From Streptomyces avidinii (GTDB taxonomy: Bacteria; Actinomycetota; Actinomycetes; Streptomycetales; Streptomycetaceae), in the NCBI RefSeq assembly GCF_014650695.1, contig NZ_BMVL01000001.1, forward strand, positions 1-64,000: DNA of 64,000 nt, in the 5' to 3' direction. Of this stretch, positions 19,508-26,053 are shown piece by piece. The translations under genes and the position numbers were made by a program. The first letter of the stretch is position 1. Each line of letters starts with the position of its first letter. The notes under the pieces were generated by a model. It saw only the letters and a list, made by a program, of their open reading frames with translations. It did not search any database and was not told the DNA's origin.

Positions 19508-20953
19508 ATGGCTCGGGAGACGACGTATCTGGAGCTGTCGCAGGACGACGGCGGGGCGCACAAGTTCTACGAGGTGACCGTGGACGGCACGGCCGTGTCC
19601 GTGCGGTACGGGCGCATCGGCGCGGACGGCCAGTTGCAGAGCTCCTCGTTCCCGACCGTGGAGAAGGCCCGGGCGGCCGCCGCGAAGAAGATCGGCGAGA
19701 AGGTGCGCAAGGGGTACGCCCCCGCCGTGCAGGGGCAGCGCGCCGCCCGGTCGGTGACCCGCCGTCAGGTGACCTCGGCCCCGTCGACGGCGCGTGCGGT
19801 GGCTCCGGTGCTGTGGCGTTTCCGTACGGGCTCGTCGGCCTTCGGCATCCACGTGGACGAGGACCGCTGCTGGGTGGGCAACCAGGCGGGCGACGTCTAC
19901 ACGCTGAGCCACGGCGGTGAGGTGCTGGCCCGGTACTCCCTGCCGGACGGGGTGAAGTGCCTGGTCGCGGACGAGTTCTGGATATACGCGGGCTGTGACG
20001 ACGGCACGGTGTACGACCTGTCGTCGAAGGTTCCCTTCGGGGCCTACGCGATCGCGGCGGACGTGGACATCTACTGGCTCGACATCCACGAGGGCGTGCT
20101 GAACGTCTCCGACGCGAACGGCGGCCTGACCGTCATCGACCACGAGGACGAGCACCAGTGGTCGCGGAAGTCCGCCGGCAACGGCGCCTGGATGGTCCGG
20201 GCGGACGAGCGGGCGGTCTTCCACGGGCACAGCGGCGGCGTGACGGCCTACGCGGCCGACGGCACCGGGCAGTTGTGGCACACCAAGACCCCCGGCGGGG
20301 TGCTGTTCGGCTGGCAGGAGGACCACGCGGTGTACGCGGGCACGGTCCGCAACACCGTGCAGCGCCTGTCGAAGGCGACGGGGGCCGTGGAGGCCTCCTA
20401 CGCGTGCGACGCGGCGGTGTATTCGTGCGCGACCTCGCCCGACGGACGGCACGTCTTCGCCGGCGACTCCTCCTCCTCGGTCTACTGCTTCGACGCCGAC
20501 GGCCGGCGGCTGTGGAAGCTGGGGACGGGCGGCGGGTCGGCGCTGTCCATGCAGTACCTGGACGGTCGGCTGTACCTGGTCACCACGGACGGGTCGCTGG
20601 TCTGCGTGGATGCGACCGAGCAGGCGATCGCGGCGGCCCAGGAGGGCTCGGTGCCCGCGCCGATGGACGTGAAGTCGGCGGCGGCGCTGCCGGTGTTCAC
20701 CCCGGCCGCGTCGGCCTCGGCGGTGGCGACGGTGTCCATGGCGGCGGCCCCCGCGGGCGGCGTGGTGGTCGAGTGCGTCCAGCAGGGCGGCCGGATGCGG
20801 GTCCAGGTGGTCTCCGGCGGCTTCGAACCCTCGTGGAACGTGCAGTTCCCGCGCGGGATACGCGAGGCGGGCGCCCGGTACGTGGTGGACGGGCTGCACG
20901 CTGCCTCGGGCGGCTTCTACCGGGTCCGCGGGGAGATACGCCGCCTGGTGTGA
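19508..20953 (+). CDS. WGR-domain protein with PQQ/WD-like beta-propeller
   Basis: 481 residues. Residues 1 to about 75 form a WGR domain (KFYEVTVDGTAVSVRYGRIGADGQ, with Tyr in place of the Trp). In PARP-type proteins WGR domains bind DNA breaks. Residues about 95-390 are repeating beta blades (GDVYTLSHGGEVLARYSLP, GTVYDLSSK, GGVTAYAADGTGQLWHTK, SSVYCFDADGRRLWKLG), a PQQ-like propeller usually used for protein contacts. The C-terminal 90 residues are Ala-rich then beta-rich, without known motif. No catalytic residues are visible. Its promoter matches the DNA-damage motif seen before uvrB, ogt and polA, so a role in sensing or marking damage is a fair hypothesis. GGGGAGAGG precedes the ATG. 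Confidence 0.8.
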   Translation: MARETTYLELSQDDGGAHKFYEVTVDGTAVSVRYGRIGADGQLQSSSFPTVEKARAAAAKKIGEKVRKGYAPAVQGQRAARSVTRRQVTSAPSTARAVAPVLWRFRTGSSAFGIHVDEDRCWVGNQAGDVYTLSHGGEVLARYSLPDGVKCLVADEFWIYAGCDDGTVYDLSSKVPFGAYAIAADVDIYWLDIHEGVLNVSDANGGLTVIDHEDEHQWSRKSAGNGAWMVRADERAVFHGHSGGVTAYAADGTGQLWHTKTPGGVLFGWQEDHAVYAGTVRNTVQRLSKATGAVEASYACDAAVYSCATSPDGRHVFAGDSSSSVYCFDADGRRLWKLGTGGGSALSMQYLDGRLYLVTTDGSLVCVDATEQAIAAAQEGSVPAPMDVKSAAALPVFTPAASASAVATVSMAAAPAGGVVVECVQQGGRMRVQVVSGGFEPSWNVQFPRGIREAGARYVVDGLHAASGGFYRVRGEIRRLV

Positions 20954-20979
20954 GCCGGGGGGCGGTCGGCCCGGCCGGT

Positions 20980-21351
20980 TCAGGGGGCGTGCTGCCCGCA
21001 GACCGCCGGGGTGACACCGGGCGGGGCCGGGGTGGCGATCGCGAAGGGGGTCCCCACCGGGCGCGCGGGGGTCACGTGGAGCACGACCGGCTCGGTGCCG
21101 AGGTTGTGGCCCAGGTGTATGTGGTGGATGCCGGCCGGTTCCACGAAGGTGCTCCCGGGCGGGTGCACCACGACGGTGCGGTCGTGCAGGACCCGGGTCA
21201 GGGTGCCCGCCAGGACCACCGCGTCCAGCCGGACCCGGTGGAAGTGCCATCCGGTACAGCCGCCCGGTGGTATGACTATCTTTCTGCCAGTCGGGAGCGT
21301 GGCGAGGCACGTCCCACCCGGCCGCTCCGCCATCGCCTGCCGCCCACCCAT
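20980..21351 (-). CDS. Cupin-domain protein
   Basis: 123 residues from ATG 21351, chosen because GAGGAGG lies just upstream; a longer frame exists without a Shine-Dalgarno. Cupin motif 1 reads PPGGCTGWHFHRVRLDAVVLAG (by position, residues about 28-49) with His-x-His but Asp instead of the usual Glu, and motif 2 is PPGSTFVEPAGIHHIHLG. A metal-binding small-molecule role is likely; the substrate is unknown. It converges on the WGR gene with a 26-base gap and diverges from DUF2293. Confidence 0.78.
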   Translation of the reverse strand: MGGRQAMAERPGGTCLATLPTGRKIVIPPGGCTGWHFHRVRLDAVVLAGTLTRVLHDRTVVVHPPGSTFVEPAGIHHIHLGHNLGTEPVVLHVTPARPVGTPFAIATPAPPGVTPAVCGQHAP

Positions 21352-21490
21352 GTGCCCTCCTCGGCCGGACCTTCCCCGGTCCACCGCTCCACGGTAAAAG
21401 GGCCACGCAGCGCCCAGGAACAGTCGGCGAAACATCAACATGCCTTCTCCACCAGGTGATATGAGGGTCATACAGCGGTATCACACCATC

Positions 21491-22168
21491 ATGAGCCTGG
21501 TGGTTTTTGAGTCGTTGAAGCAGATCCACTGCGCCGACTGCCGGCAGGGACCGCTCCGGCACCTCGTCCGCGAGTCCGGCGTCCCCCGCTGCCTGGACTG
21601 TACGGATCTCGGCCATCTCGTCTATCTGCCGCGCGGGGACACGGCACTCACCCGCCGTTCCCGCGAGGGAAGTTCGCTCTGTGCCGTCGTGGTCCGCTTC
21701 AACAAACGCCGCCACCGGTACGAACGGCTGGGGCTCCTCGTCGAGGAGGCCGCCCTGGCCCGCGCGGAGCGCGCCTGCCTCGCGGACTCCGAGGCCCGGG
21801 CGCGCCGCCGGGAGCGCGACCGGCGGCGGCGGGCGGCCGAGGACACCCGGTTCACGGCGGCGTTCGCCGCAGAGATCGTGCGACTGTTCCCCGGATGCCC
21901 GGCCGACCGTGCGGTGGCGATCGCCACCCACGCCTCGGTGCGCGGCAGCGGCCGGGTGGGCCGGACCGCGGCCGGCCGCGCCCTGGACGAGCTGGCGGTC
22001 TCCGTCGCGGTGCGCGCGGCGGTGCGGCACACGGACACCGAGTACGACGCCCTGCTGATGGCGGGGGTCCCCCGGTTCACGGCCCGCGCCCGGCTGGCCG
22101 CCCGGATCGACGCCATCCTGGACGGCTGGCGCACGCCGCCCCGGATCGAGACCCCCGTGGGCGGATGA
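21491..22168 (+). CDS. DUF2293 domain protein
   Basis: 225 residues. An N-terminal region with two Cys pairs (IHCADC, CLDC) suggests a zinc ribbon; a highly basic helical segment (residues about 95-125, Arg-rich) and the DUF2293 helical domain follow (FAAEIVRLFPGCPADRAVAIATHAS, about 125-200). Function is unknown; the layout hints at nucleic-acid binding. ATG 21491 lies 6 bases after TATCAC, so the mRNA may be leaderless; no Shine-Dalgarno is present. Confidence 0.8.
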   Translation: MSLVVFESLKQIHCADCRQGPLRHLVRESGVPRCLDCTDLGHLVYLPRGDTALTRRSREGSSLCAVVVRFNKRRHRYERLGLLVEEAALARAERACLADSEARARRRERDRRRRAAEDTRFTAAFAAEIVRLFPGCPADRAVAIATHASVRGSGRVGRTAAGRALDELAVSVAVRAAVRHTDTEYDALLMAGVPRFTARARLAARIDAILDGWRTPPRIETPVGG

Positions 22169-22292
22169 GTCGTCGCCAGGACACCCGGGGGCCGCGGAGC
22201 TACGGTGAAAGGAGAGGCGATGGGTGGGTGAGCCGGCGCCGGGACGAGATCTGCCACGGGGGGGACGACCATCTACCCAGAAGGAGGCCTCG

Positions 22293-23366
22293 GTGACTGC
22301 GCATGTCAGTCTTTTCGCGGCGTCGACCCTTCTGATCTCGACGTGCGGGACCACGGGGGCAATGGCGGACGAACCTTCTCCGGGAAACCGGGAGCAGGCC
22401 AAGGCTGCTGTTGTCCAAGTCATGAACAACTCCGGCGCCGGTAGCGGATTTGTCTACGATGCCGGCAGCGGTCTGGTTGCCACCACGGCGAGGGTCGTCG
22501 CAGGGAACAGCGGCCTGGAAGTGATCGCAGAGGGCAAGCTTCCGATCTCCGCCCAACTGCTGGGAAGCGACCTCTGCCAAGATCTGGCCGTGCTCAAGGT
22601 CGAACCTCCACCGACGGGCATGAAGAGCCTGCAGTTCGGAAACAGCGATCTGCTGTTCAACGGCGACGTCGTCATTTCCCTCGGCTACCCGGACGCGGGC
22701 GACCCCCAGGCGAAGACGGTTGCCGTGTCCGGGGCGGCGTACGAACCCGTCGGCGACGTCGCTCACCTGTCGGGCCCCGACTACCCCTCCCTGATCCACC
22801 ATTCCGTCCAGATGAAGAGCGGAACCCTCGGAGGGCCGGTACTGAACAAGGACGGCGAAGTGGTCGGCATCAACACGGGGGTAGAGGTGGAGGACAAATC
22901 GACGGGGGAAACGCGCATCGCGGCGGAGGCCATCAGCAGCAACCATGCCCGGTCCGAACTTCCCGCTCTGGCTGCCGGATCGATGAAGAACGATCCCGGA
23001 TGGTGGCTCGGCGCCGTGTCGGATCAAGATCTCGCGCTGCGGTCCGCGACCACCGGGATCGACAAGAGCTCGCTGGAGAAGACTCAGAAGCACCTTCAGG
23101 GCGAGGGAACTGACGGCCTCTTCGTTCTCGACGTCCGCAACGACTCTGCGGCCCAGAAGGCAAAGGTCCAGCAGGGCGCCGTGATCACCGCAGTGAACGG
23201 GGAGGCCGTGTCCTCGTTCCCGGAGTTGTGCGACGTCCTCGAACCCGCGGAACCCGGCGCCAAGCTGAGCGTCGAAGGGATCCATTCAGGAGCCGGCAGG
23301 GACAGCGGCCACCGGTTCGGTGAACCGTGGACCGCCGACGTGGTGCTGGCGGGCGCGGGCCGGTAG
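22293..23366 (+). CDS. HtrA/DegP-like trypsin-fold protein without catalytic His and Ser, plus PDZ-like domain
   Basis: 357 residues from GTG 22293, with AAGGAGG five bases upstream. A short N-terminal hydrophobic segment ends near AMADEP, so the protein is probably exported. The trypsin-like core follows HtrA: ATTARVVAG replaces TxAHV (His to Arg at residue 67), CQDLAVLKV keeps Asp97, and SGTLGGPV replaces GNSGGP (Ser to Leu at residue 179). Two of three triad residues are missing, so it should be proteolytically dead. A PDZ-like domain (about 275-340: GLFVLDVRNDSAAQKAKVQQGAVITAVNGE by position) remains. It could be a scaffold or chaperone. Third-position GC is visibly lower than in neighbouring genes. 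Confidence 0.8.
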   Translation: MTAHVSLFAASTLLISTCGTTGAMADEPSPGNREQAKAAVVQVMNNSGAGSGFVYDAGSGLVATTARVVAGNSGLEVIAEGKLPISAQLLGSDLCQDLAVLKVEPPPTGMKSLQFGNSDLLFNGDVVISLGYPDAGDPQAKTVAVSGAAYEPVGDVAHLSGPDYPSLIHHSVQMKSGTLGGPVLNKDGEVVGINTGVEVEDKSTGETRIAAEAISSNHARSELPALAAGSMKNDPGWWLGAVSDQDLALRSATTGIDKSSLEKTQKHLQGEGTDGLFVLDVRNDSAAQKAKVQQGAVITAVNGEAVSSFPELCDVLEPAEPGAKLSVEGIHSGAGRDSGHRFGEPWTADVVLAGAGR

Positions 23367-23406
23367 AGCAACGGGGCACGGCCGGTCCGTCCGTTCCGGC
23401 CACCCC

Positions 23407-23452
23407 GGCCCACACTCTGCCCCTCGTCCGTCGGGACGAGCCCGTGTGGGCC
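23407..23452. terminator. Nested inverted repeat between convergent genes
   Basis: Outer arms GGCCCACAC (23407-23415) and GTGTGGGCC (23444-23452), inner arms CTCGTCC (23423-23429) and GGACGAG (23434-23440). It lies between the ends of the HtrA-like gene and the chaplin gene and can terminate both. Confidence 0.6.
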
Positions 23453-23483
23453 GCGACTCCGGTGCCGCCTGCGGCCTACGGCC

Positions 23484-24191
23484 TCAGTTGAGGCGGAAGC
23501 GGCGGTACAGGAGGACCCCGCCCAGGAGGAGCGCACCACCGCTCGGCAGCAGGTAGCCGACGCCGTCGGACCCGGTGTGGGCGAGGGCCTCGTGCTGCGG
23601 GGCCTCGGGCGGGGTGACCCGCGTGACCGGCGCGGTCGGATCAGCCGGGACGACCGGGGTCACCGGCTGTTCCACGACGGGCGGCTGGACGGGCTTGCCG
23701 CCGGTGGGCTCCTCGCCGTTGACGGAGGTATTGCCGAGCGACGGGTTGCCGATACCGACCACGTTCACCGAGTTGCCGCTGATGTTCAGCGGGAGGTCGA
23801 TCGGGAGCTGGAGCCCGTTGCCGGACAGCACTCCCGGCGAATCCTTTCCGCGTCCCTCGGCGCTCGCCCCTCCACCGTTCCCACTGCCCGGTTTCACCGC
23901 ATCCGCGGCCCTCGTCCCGGAATGCCCGCCACCACCCTTGGGCGCCTCGTTGCTACAGCGGTTCCCGGCGGACGGGTTGAGCAGACCCACCACGCTCACC
24001 GTGTTCCCGCACGCGTTCACCGGCACGTTCACGGGCAGTTGGACGAGATTTCCGGACAGCAGCCCCGGCGAGCGCTCGGCCCGGCCACTCGCGTCCGCGT
24101 CGGCATGGGCGAACCCGCCCACACCCGCGACCGCCAGTCCGCCTCCCGCAACCACCGCCGCGATCAAGCCATTCCGACGACTGTGACGCAT
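23484..24191 (-). CDS. Long chaplin with two chaplin domains and LAXTG sortase motif
   Basis: 235 residues. Order: Sec signal (1 to about 32, HADADAS), chaplin domain 1 (SPGLLSGNLVQLPVNVPVNACGN...NPSAGNRCSNE), a Gly-rich spacer, chaplin domain 2 (SPGVLSGNGLQLPIDLPLNISGN...NPSLGNTSVNG), a Pro/Thr linker, LAHTG, a membrane helix and a basic tail. Long chaplins are anchored to the wall by class E sortases, which accept LAXTG, and help coat aerial hyphae with amyloid fibres. Domain 1 keeps both cysteines, domain 2 has Ser in both places. ATG 24191 follows GGAAGGCAGG. Confidence 0.92.
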   Translation of the reverse strand: MRHSRRNGLIAAVVAGGGLAVAGVGGFAHADADASGRAERSPGLLSGNLVQLPVNVPVNACGNTVSVVGLLNPSAGNRCSNEAPKGGGGHSGTRAADAVKPGSGNGGGASAEGRGKDSPGVLSGNGLQLPIDLPLNISGNSVNVVGIGNPSLGNTSVNGEEPTGGKPVQPPVVEQPVTPVVPADPTAPVTRVTPPEAPQHEALAHTGSDGVGYLLPSGGALLLGGVLLYRRFRLN

Positions 24192-24264
24192 CAGTTTTCC
24201 TGCCTTCCGGAGAACTTCGCGGGTAATGTCCCCGCACCGGAAACAACGCTCTGACCCCATTCGG

Positions 24265-24293
24265 GTTATAGAGACGGTAGGCATTTCACTCAA
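24265..24293 (-). promoter_or_regulatory. Chaplin gene promoter
   Basis: TTGAGT (-35, 24288-24293) and TATAAC (-10, 24265-24270) with 17 bp between them on the minus strand, a good housekeeping-type promoter. The predicted leader is about 65 bases. Confidence 0.65.
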
Positions 24294-24318
24294 TCGTGTA
24301 CTGGGTACTGGGTACTTC

Positions 24319-24867
24319 ATGACTGATCGCCCGCTGCTCCTCCTCGACGTGGACGGCCCCCTCAACCCGTTCCGCTCCCCCCTCGCCGGCCTGCGCGGAT
24401 ACCGGAGCCACCGGATGTGGCCGGACGTCTGGCTCTCCTACCGCGACCCGGAGTCGCGCCGCGCCCGGCGCGGGGCGCGGGTCCGCCTCCACCCCTCCCA
24501 CGGCGCCCGGCTGCTGGCCCTGCCCTTCGAGCTCACCTGGGCCACCGCCTGGACCCACCAGGCCAACACGATGATCTCCCCGCACATCGGGCTGCCCGGC
24601 GACCTGTCGGTCGTCGAGTGGCCCGAACTGTTCGCCAAGGACCCCGACGGTCTCTCGTGGAAGACGCGCCACCTCCGCGACTGGGCAGCCGGTCGCCCCT
24701 TCGCCTGGGTCGACGACATGATCACCGCCCGCGACCGCGCCTGGGTCGCCGAGCACCATCCGGCACCGGCCCTCCTGCTGCACGTCCACCCGCGCCACGG
24801 GCTGCGCGACCGCGATTTCACCGCCCTGACCCGCTGGGCCGAGGGCATCAGCCCAGCAGCGCGCTGA
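24319..24867 (+). CDS. HAD-domain protein (Swiss-army-knife RNA-repair type HAD)
   Basis: 182 residues. HAD motif I is LLLLDVDGPLNPF at the N-terminus; a later acidic motif WVDDMITARD (about 132-141) fits motif IV. This arrangement matches the small stand-alone HAD family named after HAD domains in RNA-repair proteins; in Streptomyces these are uncharacterised. A phosphatase-type reaction is likely. Directly before the ATG is a short direct repeat (TACTGGG twice, then TACT, 24299-24316). The 3' end overlaps the convergent SWIM gene by 20 bases. Confidence 0.75.
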   Translation: MTDRPLLLLDVDGPLNPFRSPLAGLRGYRSHRMWPDVWLSYRDPESRRARRGARVRLHPSHGARLLALPFELTWATAWTHQANTMISPHIGLPGDLSVVEWPELFAKDPDGLSWKTRHLRDWAAGRPFAWVDDMITARDRAWVAEHHPAPALLLHVHPRHGLRDRDFTALTRWAEGISPAAR

Positions 24868-26053
24868 CCGGGTCCCTGGACGGGCGGCCTATCGGCCACC
24901 AGTCCTGGTCGCCGAGGCGGTCCGCGTAGCAGTACCAGAGGCCCTCACGGCCGAGACGGAGCTGGCGGGCGTGGATCGTCAGGCGGTTGCGGTCGGGGCG
25001 GAAGGAGCCCTGGCCCGCGGCGAGCAGCGCCGGCCGGGCCCGGTCGAAGGGGCCGGCCGGCGGGTCCCAGGGCTCTTCGAGGGCGGCGAGGGCGGCCCGG
25101 CCGCCCTGGCGCCATGCCGCCGCTGCCCGGGCGAGGTCGGTGGTGCTGCGGCCGGTGGCCCGGGCCAGGTCCCGGTAGAGGGTGCGGGCGGCGCCCGTCA
25201 GCCCCGCCGTGGGGTGAGCGGAGGCGAGCCGGACGGCGTCCTGCCAAAGGGTGAGCCCGGCGATCGGATCCTCGCCGGTGGTCAGCAGCGCGAGGGCGCG
25301 GGCGGCCGCGTCGGAGGCGAGCTGGTCGAGCGCCAGCGGGTCCGGGGCCGCCGGGTCGGCCGGGTAGGCCGGCGGCAGGCCCACGGCGGCGGGCGCGGGC
25401 AGGGGCGCGGGCAGCAGCGGCAGACCGGTGCGGGCCAACGCCGCCCCGGCCGGGACGCCGGGGAAACCGGGCGCAGCATCGGGCTGTTCACGCGCGGCGT
25501 GGGCGGCATTGCGGCGGGTGAGCTCGTCGAGCAGTTCCCGCTCGCCGCGGCCGCGCAGGAGCAGCAGGACGAAGGGGTCCTCGTCCAGGAGTCGGGCCGC
25601 CCGGTAGCAGAGGGCCGCCGCGTGCTTGCACGGCGGACGCCCGAAGTCCGGGCAGGAGCAGTGCGGGACGAGCTCTCCCACGCCGGGCAGCACGGCCCCC
25701 GCGAGCGACTGCGGTACCTCCCGCTCCAGCAGGGCGGCGAGCGCCGCGGGGTCGGCCGCGACCGTCTCCAGCAGGTCGTTCCACTCCGGGTCCGCGAAGG
25801 CTGGCAGGGTCAGCTCGGTACGGTACGGGCGGGGCCGGCTGCCCCGGACGTACGCCACGATCCGGCCGGGGGTGACGGTGACCGCGTCGACGTGCCCCTC
25901 CTCGGCATACGTACGCCCCCGGGCCAGGCGGGCTCCGTCGCGGGAGACCTCCTCCAGCGCCGACACCCAGGCCCGGCCCCACCAGCTGACCGCCTCGGCC
26001 CCGGCGGGCACGGTCTCGAAGGTGCGGCGGCGGTCGTCCCGCGCGGTGATCAT
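24848..26053 (-). CDS. SWIM zinc-finger protein
   Basis: 401 residues from ATG 26053, which overlaps the helicase stop (ATGA). Residues about 150-170 carry the SWIM finger CSCPDFGRPPCKHAAAL (CxC...CxH), a zinc motif associated with DNA or protein binding in recombination factors and SNF2 partners. The N-terminus (SWWGRAWVSALE) is typical of the bacterial SWIM family found beside SNF2 helicases. An Ala/Pro-rich middle and a C-terminal helical region have no recognised domain. Translational coupling argues for a complex with the helicase. Confidence 0.88.
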   Translation of the reverse strand: MITARDDRRRTFETVPAGAEAVSWWGRAWVSALEEVSRDGARLARGRTYAEEGHVDAVTVTPGRIVAYVRGSRPRPYRTELTLPAFADPEWNDLLETVAADPAALAALLEREVPQSLAGAVLPGVGELVPHCSCPDFGRPPCKHAAALCYRAARLLDEDPFVLLLLRGRGERELLDELTRRNAAHAAREQPDAAPGFPGVPAGAALARTGLPLLPAPLPAPAAVGLPPAYPADPAAPDPLALDQLASDAAARALALLTTGEDPIAGLTLWQDAVRLASAHPTAGLTGAARTLYRDLARATGRSTTDLARAAAAWRQGGRAALAALEEPWDPPAGPFDRARPALLAAGQGSFRPDRNRLTIHARQLRLGREGLWYCYADRLGDQDWWPIGRPSRDPVSALLG

